Below are positions 1 through 7,149 of a stretch of 24,679 nt of DNA, one piece after another (position 1 is the first letter of the stretch; each line of letters begins with the position of its first letter). Position numbers and translations under genes: made by a program. The notes beneath the pieces are model-generated. The model was not told where the DNA came from, searched no databases, and worked only from the letters and a program-made list of their open reading frames with translations. The stretch is from JBDSEG01 sp039920165 (GTDB taxonomy: Bacteria; Pseudomonadota; Gammaproteobacteria; Burkholderiales; Burkholderiaceae_C). The DNA lies in contig JBDSEG010000148.1 in the NCBI GenBank assembly GCA_039920165.1, forward strand, positions 1 to 24,679, in the 5' to 3' direction.

Positions 1-320
1 CGGCCGCGCAGCGCCTGGCCGGCCACAGCCTGCACGCGCCCACGCTGATCGACCACGAGATCGCGAGCGTCGCACTGAAAAAGCACCAGCAAGGCTGGCC
101 GGCCGAGTCGATCGCGCTGGCCCTGGCCGACTACGCCGAACAGGCGCTCGAACTGCACCGCTGCGAAATCTCGGCGCAGTGCGAGATCGCGCAACGCTAT
201 TCGCTGTCGGCCTACGACGCCGCCTATCTCTGGCTGGCGGCCACCATGAAGGCGCCGCTCGCCACCTTCGACCGCAAGCTCGGCGAGGCGGCACAGCGCC
301 ACCTTGCCACGCTCGCCTGA
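1..320 (+). CDS. PIN-domain (VapC-like) protein, 5'-truncated
   Basis: This is the C-terminal 105 residues of a gene cut by the window edge; the first complete codon is at position 3 and the stop is TGA at 318-320. The part that is visible looks like the second half of a VapC-type PIN ribonuclease. An acidic residue sits in HAPTLIDHEIASVALKK, a conserved Asp in YDAAYLWLA, and a last Asp in LATFDRKL near the C-terminus. PIN proteins use such acidic residues to bind metal and cut RNA, usually as the toxin of a toxin-antitoxin pair. The antitoxin would lie upstream, outside the window, so pairing cannot be judged. tlyA begins 10 bases after the stop, so the two are probably co-transcribed. Family assignment is good; toxin activity is inference. 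Confidence 0.8.
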   Translation, partial: AAQRLAGHSLHAPTLIDHEIASVALKKHQQGWPAESIALALADYAEQALELHRCEISAQCEIAQRYSLSAYDAAYLWLAATMKAPLATFDRKLGEAAQRHLATLA

Positions 321-330
321 AGCACCCCGC

Positions 331-1098
331 ATGCCGCGCGCCGATCAACTGCTGCTCGCCCGCGGGCTGGCGCCGACCCGCGCGGCGGCGCAGCGCCTCA
401 TCGCGACGCAGGCGGTGCGCTGGCGCGGCCCGGCGGGCTGGGCGGTGCCGCGCAAGGCCGGCGAGGACCTGCCCGACGACTGCGGGATCGAGGTCACCGA
501 CGACGCCGAACTGCGCTATGTATCGCGCGGCGGACTGAAGCTCGCGGCGGCGCTGGCGCACACCGGACTCGACGTGCGCGATGCGGTCTGCCTCGACCTC
601 GGCCAGAGCACCGGCGGCTTTACCGATGCGCTGCTGCAGCACGGCGCGCGCAGCGTCGTCGGCATCGATGTCGGGCGCGGCCAGCTCAGCCCGTCGCTCG
701 CCGCCGATCCGCGTGTCGAGAGCTTCGAGGGTCTGAACGCGCGCGACCTGGAAGGATCGGATTTCGAGGCCCGGTTCGGTGCCCAGCGCTTCGACCTCGT
801 CGTCGCCGATCTGGCCTTCATCTCGCTCACGCTGGTGCTGCCGACGATCGCGCGCCACCTGCGCACGGACGCGCTGCTGCTGGTGAAACCGCAGTTCGAA
901 CTGCAACCGGCCGATATCGGCAAGGGCGGCCTCGTGAAACACCCGGCCGCCCATGCGCGGGTCGAGGCACGACTGCGCGATGCCTGTGCCGCGAACGGCC
1001 TGACGGTGCGCGACTATTTCGCGAGCAGCACCCCGGGCGGCGACGGCAACCGCGAATTTTTCGTCTGGGCCACGCCTACCGATACAGGAACAGCATGA
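331..1098 (+). CDS. tlyA: TlyA family rRNA (cytidine-2'-O)-methyltransferase
   Basis: The 255-residue protein has an N-terminal S4 RNA-binding domain (about residues 1-60) and a C-terminal FtsJ/RrmJ-type SAM methyltransferase domain. The SAM-binding motif is LDLGQSTGGFTD (88-99). The K-D-K-E catalytic set of 2'-O-methyltransferases is visible: K70 in SRGGLK, D160 in VVADLAFIS, K186 in VKPQFE and E242 in GNREFF. GKGG at 197-200 is also a family signature. TlyA proteins methylate ribose 2'-O of cytidines in 16S and/or 23S rRNA; the old name hemolysin A is not a reliable function. The ATG at 331 is chosen because S4 domains normally begin directly with a motif like RADQLL. The stop overlaps the metF start by four bases (ATGA), so translation is probably coupled. 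Confidence 0.93.
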   Translation: MPRADQLLLARGLAPTRAAAQRLIATQAVRWRGPAGWAVPRKAGEDLPDDCGIEVTDDAELRYVSRGGLKLAAALAHTGLDVRDAVCLDLGQSTGGFTDALLQHGARSVVGIDVGRGQLSPSLAADPRVESFEGLNARDLEGSDFEARFGAQRFDLVVADLAFISLTLVLPTIARHLRTDALLLVKPQFELQPADIGKGGLVKHPAAHARVEARLRDACAANGLTVRDYFASSTPGGDGNREFFVWATPTDTGTA

Positions 1099-1958
1099 CC
1101 GCGACCCGCGAGCGCCCGGCACTCAGCCTCGAATTCTTCCCGCCCAAGACGCCCGAGGGCGTGACCAAGCTGGCCGCAGTGCGGCAGCGGCTGCGCGCAC
1201 TCGAGCCCGAGTTCTGCTCGGTCACCTACGGAGCAGGCGGCTCGACCCAGGACGGCACGCTGCAGACGGTGTGCGCGATCCTCGCCGAAGGGACCGACGC
1301 GGCGCCGCACTTCTCGTGCATCGGCGCGAGCCGCGAATCGGTGCGCGAGAGGCTTGCGATCTTTCGTGCGCAGGGCATCACGCGCGTCGTGGCGCTGCGC
1401 GGCGACCTGCCGAGCGGCTACGGCGGCGGCGCGTCGAGCCTGGGCGATTTCCGCTACGCGAGCGACCTGGTCGCCTTCATCCGCGCCGAGAGCGCGCGCG
1501 ACTTTCACATCGGCGTCGCCGCCTACCCCGAGGTGCACCCGCAGGCGCGCTCGCCGCAGGCCGACTTGCAGGCCTACGCGGCCAAGGTCGCGGCCGGCGC
1601 CGATACCGCGTTCACGCAGATGTTCTTCAACCCGGACGCTTATTTCCGCTTCGTCGACGAGGCGCGCGCGCTGGGCGCCGCAATCCCGGTCGTGCCGGGC
1701 ATCATGCCGATCGGCAATTCGAGCGGCCTGATCCGCTTTGCCGATGCCTGCGGGGCCGAGATCCCGCGCTGGATGCGGCTGCGCCTGCAGGGCTACGGCG
1801 ACGATGTCGAGTCGATCAAGGCCTTCGGCCTGGACGTGATCACCGCGCTGTGCGAGCGACTGCTCGCCGGCGGCGCGCCGGGGCTGCACATCTATACGAT
1901 GAACCAGGCCGCAGCGCCGCTCGAGATCGCCCGCCGCCTCGGCCTGCCCACGGCCTGA
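1095..1958 (+). CDS. metF: 5,10-methylenetetrahydrofolate reductase MetF
   Basis: The 287-residue protein has the usual length of bacterial MetF, an FAD-dependent TIM-barrel enzyme. It reduces 5,10-methylene-THF to 5-methyl-THF, the methyl donor for methionine synthesis. Family motifs are present in order: SLEFFPPKTP with catalytic Glu at 13, VTYGAGGS (43-50), FSCIGAS (73-79), LRGDLP with the flavin-site Asp at 104, AFTQMFFNP with substrate-binding Gln175, and PGIMPI (201-206). The ATG overlaps the tlyA stop by four bases. In many betaproteobacteria metF lies near ahcY; here the gene before tlyA is a PIN gene, so the ahcY link cannot be confirmed. The end faces a convergent cyclo-ligase gene 15 bases away, another folate enzyme. 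Confidence 0.97.
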   Translation: MTATRERPALSLEFFPPKTPEGVTKLAAVRQRLRALEPEFCSVTYGAGGSTQDGTLQTVCAILAEGTDAAPHFSCIGASRESVRERLAIFRAQGITRVVALRGDLPSGYGGGASSLGDFRYASDLVAFIRAESARDFHIGVAAYPEVHPQARSPQADLQAYAAKVAAGADTAFTQMFFNPDAYFRFVDEARALGAAIPVVPGIMPIGNSSGLIRFADACGAEIPRWMRLRLQGYGDDVESIKAFGLDVITALCERLLAGGAPGLHIYTMNQAAAPLEIARRLGLPTA

Positions 1959-1960
1959 GC

Positions 1961-1989
1961 GATTCGCCCGCGGCTACGGCCGCTCCCAC
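1961..1989 (-). repeat. REP-like hairpin element, single copy
   Basis: Read on the minus strand, the segment starts GTGGGAGCGGC and continues with CGTA, GCCGC and GGGCGAAT. The layout resembles REP elements of pseudomonads and xanthomonads: a GT[A/G]G head followed by an imperfect GC hairpin. Bases 1970-1974 pair with 1979-1983 around a TACG loop. It spans the metF/cyclo-ligase convergent junction and supplies the last codons and the TAG stop of the cyclo-ligase. I noticed no second copy in this window. It may act as a bidirectional terminator or mRNA stabiliser. Only the hairpin is certain; the REP assignment rests on similarity to remembered consensus sequences. Confidence 0.45.
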
Positions 1990-2561
1990 ATCGCGCCATC
2001 CTCGGTCAGCATCGCATCCAGCGGAAGCTCGTCGGGCGCGCTGCGCAGAAACGGCAGAAAGCCGTGCGCGTAGCTCACACCGACCGTCAGCGGACGCGGG
2101 TCCAGCGACGCCAGCGTGCGTTCGAAGAAGCCGCCGCCATAACCCAGGCGCACTCCGCCGGGCCCGAAGCCAAGGCAGGGCACGACCAGGATCGCGGGCG
2201 CGAACTCGTCGGTGTCCTTGGGCTTGGGGATGTCGTAGGCGTCGAGCTCCATCGGGCAACCCGGAAACCAGACGTGAAAGCGCAACTGCCCGGTCCCGCG
2301 GTCGGCCACCGGCAGGCCGATCCGGCGGGGCGATCCCTCCGGCCCGCCTTCGCTCCAGCGGTACAGCGCGGGCAATGGATCGAACTCGCCCTTGATCGGC
2401 CAGTAGGCGCCGATCGTCGATTCGCGCCGCCCGACCAGCCACACCCGCAACACCTCCTGCAGCGCGACGGCGCGCTCGTGCCGATCGGGCAGCGCCAGCC
2501 GCTGGGCAATCAGCTTGCGGCGCAACTCGGCGCGCTCGGCATCGGGCGGGGTGGACGACAT
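1974..2561 (-). CDS. 5-formyltetrahydrofolate cyclo-ligase (copy 1)
   Basis: The 195-residue protein belongs to the MTHFS family, which converts 5-formyl-THF to 5,10-methenyl-THF with ATP. It opens with a basic helix (AELRRKLIAQRLAL, 11-24) as in the family. IGAYWPIKGEFD (50-61) and GLPVA (82-86) match substrate-binding segments. The signature VPCLGFGPGGVRLGYGGGFF (127-146) matches the phosphate-binding loop. LTEDGAMW at the end matches the conserved C-terminal segment. The ATG at 2561 leaves a normal N-terminus; longer frames add only low-complexity sequence. The gene converges on metF and is divergent from the TfoX-like gene 83 bases away. A second MTHFS-family gene lies at 4456-5037. This copy looks like the standard enzyme. 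Confidence 0.92.
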   Translation of the reverse strand: MSSTPPDAERAELRRKLIAQRLALPDRHERAVALQEVLRVWLVGRRESTIGAYWPIKGEFDPLPALYRWSEGGPEGSPRRIGLPVADRGTGQLRFHVWFPGCPMELDAYDIPKPKDTDEFAPAILVVPCLGFGPGGVRLGYGGGFFERTLASLDPRPLTVGVSYAHGFLPFLRSAPDELPLDAMLTEDGAMWERP

Positions 2562-2644
2562 GGGCGGCGGACGGTCGGGTCGGGGCGACGATTGTGCAAG
2601 ACTGTCGCGGTCGAAACGACGGCTTGCCCGCACCCCCGCCCGCC

Positions 2645-3091
2645 ATGCCCGCCCGGCCAAATCCCTTCGTCGAGCATTGCGTCGAACTGTTCGCCTGCAC
2701 CGGCACGGTTCGCGCGCGACGCATGTTCGGCGGGACCGGGCTGGACGTGGAGGGCATCTTTCTCGCGCTGGTGGCGGGCGAGACGCTGTACCTCAAGACC
2801 GACGACGCGACGCGCGCAGCGTTCCAGAACGCCGGCTGCCGGCCGTTCCAATTCCAGGTCCGCGACAAGCAGGTCGTGACCGGCTACTGGAGCGCGCCCG
2901 AAGCCGCGCTCGAATCGGCCGGTCAGATGCAGCCCTGGGCCCGGCTCGCGCTCGAAGCGGCGCTGCGCGCCAGGGCCGCGAAGCCGGCCTCGCCGCGCCG
3001 CAGGACGGCGGCCGCCGCGACCGCGAGCGAGGCGAGTCCACGCAAGCCTGCGGCCAAGACCTCGGCACGCAGATCGCGGACGGCGAAATAA
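2645..3091 (+). CDS. TfoX N-terminal domain protein with Lys/Ala-rich tail
   Basis: Residues 1-108 form a TfoX_N domain: CTGTVRARRMFGGTGLDVEG (18-37), ALVAGETLYLKTDD (41-54), FQFQ and GYWSAPEAALE (80-90). In gammaproteobacteria TfoX/Sxy acts in competence, but stand-alone TfoX_N proteins are widespread and mostly uncharacterised, so no role is claimed. Residues 109-148 form a low-complexity basic tail rich in Ala, Lys, Arg and Pro (KPAAKTSARRSRTAK), like histone H1-type tails, which might bind nucleic acid. That tail is encoded opposite the C-terminus of the DUF2917 gene. The ATG at 2645 is preferred over an upstream GTG at 2594 because the domain starts about residue 8. Confidence 0.85.
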   Translation: MPARPNPFVEHCVELFACTGTVRARRMFGGTGLDVEGIFLALVAGETLYLKTDDATRAAFQNAGCRPFQFQVRDKQVVTGYWSAPEAALESAGQMQPWARLALEAALRARAAKPASPRRRTAAAATASEASPRKPAAKTSARRSRTAK

Positions 3092-3357
3092 CGCGACCCT
3101 TCGGCGGGGTCCGGGTGCCAGGCGAGCGTCGGCCATTCGCTGCGATCCCAGGCCGCGACGACAACGTCTCGGTGTGGCTCGACATGCACGCGTTCGCCCG
3201 CAGCGAGAACGTAATCGACCGGATCGCGGCTGCGGGTCAGCCAGACCTGGCCGCTCAGAACGGCGAGTTCGCCGCCGCGAGCGTCGATCTTCAGCGGTAC
3301 ATCGCGGTCGATTTGGAAGGTCCCGCCGCGGCAAGGAATGAAATGCGCAATCATCAT
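2923..3357 (-). CDS. DUF2917 domain-containing protein
   Basis: The 144-residue protein has a small beta-rich N-terminal region with the DUF2917 pattern: a hydrophobic start, LKIDARGGELAVLSGQVWLT, then SRDPVDYVLAAGERVHV and VVVAAWD. The C-terminal part (about 95-144) is Ala/Arg-rich and helical, ending with SAASSASRAQGCI, a type of ending I recall from burkholderial members. Function is unknown. Such genes often sit divergently beside a LysR regulator, as here (112-base spacer), suggesting shared control. A GGAG at 3363-3366 serves ATG codons at 3357 or 3354. The last 169 bases overlap the tail of the TfoX-like gene on the other strand. The domain call is good; which partner's end is under selection is open. 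Confidence 0.82.
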   Translation of the reverse strand: MMIAHFIPCRGGTFQIDRDVPLKIDARGGELAVLSGQVWLTRSRDPVDYVLAAGERVHVEPHRDVVVAAWDRSEWPTLAWHPDPAEGSRYFAVRDLRAEVLAAGLRGLASLAVAAAAVLRRGEAGFAALARSAASSASRAQGCI

Positions 3358-3469
3358 CAATCTCCAGGCAATTCATCGAACCGACACCATCCGATTCGTG
3401 CTCGTATGATCGGCGTTGACACAACATTGATCCAATGAATTCGATGCCGTCGATTGATGCGTTAATGAT
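3358..3469. promoter_or_regulatory. Divergent promoter region with a 13-bp dyad (candidate LysR site)
   Basis: This 112-base divergent spacer between the DUF2917 gene and the lysR gene is the most AT-rich non-coding stretch of the window. It contains a perfect dyad, CATTG-ATC-CAATG, at 3425-3437, and a TTGACA hexamer at 3416-3421 on the plus strand that could be a -35 box. I cannot place a convincing -10 at 16-18 bases. LysR regulators commonly bind dyads in the spacer of divergent genes and repress themselves. The dyad is seen; its role as an operator is inference. Confidence 0.35.
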
Positions 3470-4438
3470 ATGAACGTACCGTCCCAGCGCAAACTGTCCC
3501 TGGCGCCGCTGCGAGCTTTCGAGGCGGTCGCGCGCCGGCTCAGCTTCAGCGCCGCCGCGGACGAGCTGCACCTGACGCAATCGGCCATCAGCCGCCAGAT
3601 CAAGGGCTTGGAAGACGAGCTCGGCTCGGCGCTGTTCGCGCGCGGCACGCGCCACGTCGAGATCACGCCCGATGGCCAGGCGCTGCGGCGCAGCGTGGAG
3701 CCCTGGCTGACGCAGCTCGATGCGAGCGTGCGCCAGATCCGCCAGGTGCGCAGCCGCCGGCGCGTCAGCCTCACGACCTTCGCCTCGTTTGCATCGCTAT
3801 GGCTGCTGCCGCGGCTCGAAGCGTTCCAGCGCGTGCGCCCGGACATCGACATCCGCATCTCGGCCCACGACGTGCTGGCCGAACTCGACGACCCCGAGCT
3901 CGACCTGGCACTGCGCTATGTCGGCCCGGACCAGACCCCGCCCGGCGCGGTGCGCCTGTTCGGCGAGGTGCTGACGCCGGTGGTGAGTCGGACGCTGATG
4001 GAGCAGACGCGCAGCGGCTCGGCCCCGCCGCTGCGCGTGCCGGCCGATCTGGCGCTGCACACGCTTGCCGAGGAGGACGACGGCCGCCCGAGCGCGCAGT
4101 TTCTGAGCTGGCGCCACTGGCTGGCCCAGAACGGCCTGCCCACCTTGCAGCCGCAACGCTGGCTCTATCTCAATTTCACCTACCAGCAGGTACAGGCGGC
4201 GCTCGCCGGCCACGGCGTCGCACTGGCGCGCATGGCACTCGTGGCCGACACCCTGCGTAGCGGCGAACTGGTCGAGCCCTTCGGACCGGCCGGCCGCATC
4301 CCGAGTCCTTTTGTCTACTGGCTGGCGGTCTTCGAAGCGAGCCGCCCGCGCGCCGAGGTCGGCGAATTCCGGCGCTGGATCGAGGCGCAGGCCGCGCTGA
4401 CTCGCGCAGCCATCGGCGAGACCGAGCCCGTGCCGTGA
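3470..4438 (+). CDS. LysR-family transcriptional regulator, GcvA-like
   Basis: The 322-residue protein has the standard LysR layout. The winged helix-turn-helix at about 8-67 contains LRAFEAVARRLSFSAAADEL, then LTQSAISRQIKGLEDELG (recognition helix) and LFARGTRHVEITPDG. The rest is a periplasmic-binding-protein-like effector domain (RRVSLTTFASFASLWLLPRL onward, from about 99). The N-terminus and the conserved TFASFASLWLLPRL opening resemble the GcvA/DsdC-like subgroup that regulates amino-acid and folate-linked pathways. The effector is not known. The ATG at 3470 gives the usual short lead before the HTH. Its end converges on the second cyclo-ligase gene with a 17-base gap. It may regulate itself and the divergent DUF2917 gene. 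Confidence 0.92.
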   Translation: MNVPSQRKLSLAPLRAFEAVARRLSFSAAADELHLTQSAISRQIKGLEDELGSALFARGTRHVEITPDGQALRRSVEPWLTQLDASVRQIRQVRSRRRVSLTTFASFASLWLLPRLEAFQRVRPDIDIRISAHDVLAELDDPELDLALRYVGPDQTPPGAVRLFGEVLTPVVSRTLMEQTRSGSAPPLRVPADLALHTLAEEDDGRPSAQFLSWRHWLAQNGLPTLQPQRWLYLNFTYQQVQAALAGHGVALARMALVADTLRSGELVEPFGPAGRIPSPFVYWLAVFEASRPRAEVGEFRRWIEAQAALTRAAIGETEPVP

Positions 4439-4455
4439 ACGATGCCGGGAGACTG

Positions 4456-5037
4456 TCAGCCGATTACGCCATCCTCGGTCACGATCAGCGTCAGCGGCCG
4501 GTCGTGCGGTTGCGGCACGAAGCCGGTGGCCGCATCGAGTTCGCCCGCCGACCAGGCCACGCCGACCGCCGTGAGGTGCGGATGCGCGGCGAGAAAGCGG
4601 TCGAAATAGCCCGCGCCGTAGCCCAGGCGGTAGCCGTCGCGGGTGTGCCCGAGGCATGGGACGAGGACCACGTCGGGCAGCACCTCGGGGCCGTCGCTGG
4701 TCGGGATGCCGCATTCGTCGTCGCGCGTGGGCGCGGCGCCGTCCCAGGCCCGGTAGTGCATGCTGCGCCCTTCGCGTCGTGCAAATGGCAACGCGAGCGG
4801 CCAGTGCATGCCGGCGCTGTCGTCGCGCAGAAGGCGGACTGCGTTAAATTCGCTTCGCATCGCCCAGTACCCGCCCAGGCATTGCGGCTCGAGCGTTGCG
4901 AGCACGGCCTGCAGATGATTTCCGAGCGACACCTGCGCCGCGGCGCCCCGCGGACCTTGGACGAAGACGCGGCGGCGTTCCAGCCACTCCTTGCGCAAGG
5001 CGGCCCGCCCGCCCGCTGTCGGTACCTCGAATGACAC
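4456..5037 (-). CDS. 5-formyltetrahydrofolate cyclo-ligase family protein (copy 2)
   Basis: The 193-residue protein has the MTHFS signature VPCLGHTRDGYRLGYGAGYF (126-145), followed by DRFLAAHP. It has an N-terminal basic helix RAALRKEWLERRR (11-23), GYWAMRSEFN (56-65) in the position of the WP.GE segment, and a C-terminal LIVTEDGVIG. It is as long as the first copy but differs strongly outside the motifs, so the two are old paralogues rather than a recent tandem duplication. The start is a GTG at 5037 with GGAG seven bases upstream; no ATG is in frame nearby. That start is only 11 bases from the divergent transglycosylase start. Cyclo-ligase activity is probable. The change of the WP.KGE segment to WAMRSE is a hint that substrate or rate may differ. 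Confidence 0.87.
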   Translation of the reverse strand: MSFEVPTAGGRAALRKEWLERRRVFVQGPRGAAAQVSLGNHLQAVLATLEPQCLGGYWAMRSEFNAVRLLRDDSAGMHWPLALPFARREGRSMHYRAWDGAAPTRDDECGIPTSDGPEVLPDVVLVPCLGHTRDGYRLGYGAGYFDRFLAAHPHLTAVGVAWSAGELDAATGFVPQPHDRPLTLIVTEDGVIG

Positions 5038-5048
5038 GTTGGAACTCC

Positions 5049-7130
5049 ATGACCGCCCTTGCCCCGAGCCGCCCAAAACCAGTATATGAGCGCGCTGCGC
5101 ACCGCCGGCCCGCGCTGCGCGCCGTGCTCGGCATGCTGCTGACGGCTTGCCTGGCCGGCCCCGGCAGCGCGCAATTGCCGATCGTCGATGGCATGCTGCG
5201 CGCGCAAAGCACGGACGGCCTGCTGCTCGATGCGCGCGAGGCATTTCGCCGCAAGGACAAGGACCGCCTCGCCGCGTTGCGCACGGCGTTGCCGACCGGC
5301 CACCCGCTTGCCGTGTGGGTCGACTACTGGGATCTGTCGAACCGCCTGCCGACCGCGCTGCCCGAGGAGATCGATGCCTTCTACGCGCGCTGGTCCGGAA
5401 CCTACCTCGAGGATCGCCTGCGCAACGACTGGCTGCTCGAACTCGGGCGGCGCCGCGACTGGGATCGGATCGCGCTCGACTTCCCGCGCTTTCGAATGAA
5501 CGACGACCGCGAGGTCACGTGCTATGCGCTGCTCGCCGACCACGTGCGCGGCAAACCAGTGGTCGATGCCGCTCGCGCCGCGTGGCTGGCCCAGCGCGAG
5601 TCCGACGACGGCTGCACGCTGCTTGCCTCGACCCTCCTCGACGCCGGGATCCTGGGCGCCGACGATGTGTGGACCAAGACCCGGGCCTCGATGGAAGCCG
5701 GCCGGGCGCGTGCCGCGCGCACCGCTGGCGGGCTTCTCGGGCCGACCGTGGCGACGAGCTTGGCCCAGCTGACCGACAGCCCGGCGCGCTTTCTCGCCCG
5801 CAGGGCCGGCGCCATCAGCCGCGCAGAGGCCGAACTCACCGCGCTCGCGCTGGTGCGCATGGCCTCGAACGATCCCGATGCAGCCGCGCGCGCCCTGACC
5901 GAACGCTGGGACCGCGCGCTGCCGGGCGACCTCGCGGCATGGTCATGGGCCGGGGTTGCGAAGCAGGCGGCGCTGAAGCTCGCGCCCGACGCCGCCGACC
6001 TATACCAGCGCGCCGCGCTGCGCAGCCGCACCGGCAGCGCACTCGAACTGTCCGACGACAGCCTGGCCTGGAAGGCGCGCGCCGCGCTTCGGGCCGACGG
6101 CGGACGGTCGCGCTGGCAGCAGGTCATGCAGGCGATTGACGCGATGAGTGCCGCCGAGCAGCGCGATCCGGCCTGGGTTTTCTGGAAGGCGCGCGCCTTG
6201 CGGGCCGTCGCACGCGATTCGCAGGAAGGCGAATCGATGCGCACCCTGGCCACCGAGATGTTGCGCGGCATCGCCGGGCAGATGAATTTCTACGGTGCAC
6301 TGGCGGCCGAAAGCCTGCGCCTGCCGCTCGCGCTGCCCGCCGCGCCGGTACCGCTCGCCCCGGCCGAACGCGTCGCGGCGCTGAAGAATCCGGGGTTGAT
6401 GCGCGCGCTCCAGCTGATCGCGATCGGCCTGCGCTCCGAAGGTGTTCGCGAATGGAATTACACGCTGCGCGGCATGGGCGAGCGCGAGTTGCTGGCAGCT
6501 GCGCAACTCGCCTGCGACCGCGAGGTCTGGGACCGCTGCATCAACACGAGCGAGAAGACCCAGAACGAGGTCGATATGGCGCAGCGATTTCCGATGCCGT
6601 TCCGTGCCGACGTGCAGGCGCAGGCGACCGAGATCGGGCTCGACCCGGCCTACGTGTACGGGCTGATCCGCCAGGAATCGCGCTTCATCATGGATGCGCG
6701 CTCCAGCGTCGGAGCGTCCGGGCTGATGCAGATCATGCCCGCCACGGCTCGCTGGACGGCGAAGAAGATCGGCCTCGACTACAGCCCCGAACTGATCGCC
6801 GACCGGGCCACCAACCTCAAGCTCGGCACCAGCTATCTGAAGCTGGTGCTCGACGATTTCGGCGGCTCGCAGGCGCTCGCCGCGGCGGCCTACAACGCCG
6901 GCCCGGGGCGGCCGCGGCGCTGGCGCGAGGGGCCGGTGCTCGAAACCGCCGTCTGGGCCGAGAACATCCCCTTCGCCGAGACCCGCGACTATGTGAAGAA
7001 GGTGCTCAGCAACGCCACCTACTACGCCGCGTTGATGAGCGGGCGCGCGCCAACCCTCGCGCCGCGGCTGGGTGGCCCGATCGGCCCACGCGAAGCGTCC
7101 GCCACGCTGCCCGACAAGGAACTGCCCTGA
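5049..7130 (+). CDS. Soluble-type lytic murein transglycosylase (SLT family)
   Basis: The 693-residue protein cleaves the MurNAc-GlcNAc bond of peptidoglycan, forming 1,6-anhydro ends. After a basic N-region, residues 21-36 form a hydrophobic segment. It could be a Sec signal ending GSA-Q at about 41, or a lipoprotein signal with a lipobox LTAC (Cys34), so periplasmic versus lipid-anchored placement is open. A long helical superhelix (about 60-520) resembles the Slt70 U-domain. The C-terminal SLT domain has YGLIRQESRF with catalytic Glu543, SVGASGLMQIMPATARW, and AAAAYNAGPGRPRRW. The ATG at 5049 is preferred to ATG 5031 because it has GGA at a usable distance. The next three genes run in the same direction. 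Confidence 0.93.
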   Translation: MTALAPSRPKPVYERAAHRRPALRAVLGMLLTACLAGPGSAQLPIVDGMLRAQSTDGLLLDAREAFRRKDKDRLAALRTALPTGHPLAVWVDYWDLSNRLPTALPEEIDAFYARWSGTYLEDRLRNDWLLELGRRRDWDRIALDFPRFRMNDDREVTCYALLADHVRGKPVVDAARAAWLAQRESDDGCTLLASTLLDAGILGADDVWTKTRASMEAGRARAARTAGGLLGPTVATSLAQLTDSPARFLARRAGAISRAEAELTALALVRMASNDPDAAARALTERWDRALPGDLAAWSWAGVAKQAALKLAPDAADLYQRAALRSRTGSALELSDDSLAWKARAALRADGGRSRWQQVMQAIDAMSAAEQRDPAWVFWKARALRAVARDSQEGESMRTLATEMLRGIAGQMNFYGALAAESLRLPLALPAAPVPLAPAERVAALKNPGLMRALQLIAIGLRSEGVREWNYTLRGMGERELLAAAQLACDREVWDRCINTSEKTQNEVDMAQRFPMPFRADVQAQATEIGLDPAYVYGLIRQESRFIMDARSSVGASGLMQIMPATARWTAKKIGLDYSPELIADRATNLKLGTSYLKLVLDDFGGSQALAAAAYNAGPGRPRRWREGPVLETAVWAENIPFAETRDYVKKVLSNATYYAALMSGRAPTLAPRLGGPIGPREASATLPDKELP

Positions 7131-7149
7131 TCGGCGCAAACCTTCTCCC

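Noticed and set aside
1..320. Complete toxin-antitoxin system at the left edge
   Set aside because: Only the C-terminal part of a PIN protein is present, and no antitoxin can be seen in the window.
4896..5048. Earlier starts for the transglycosylase gene (4896 or ATG 5031)
   Set aside because: They would read through the divergent cyclo-ligase coding region or its start. ATG 5049 precedes a normal signal peptide and has a nearby GGA.
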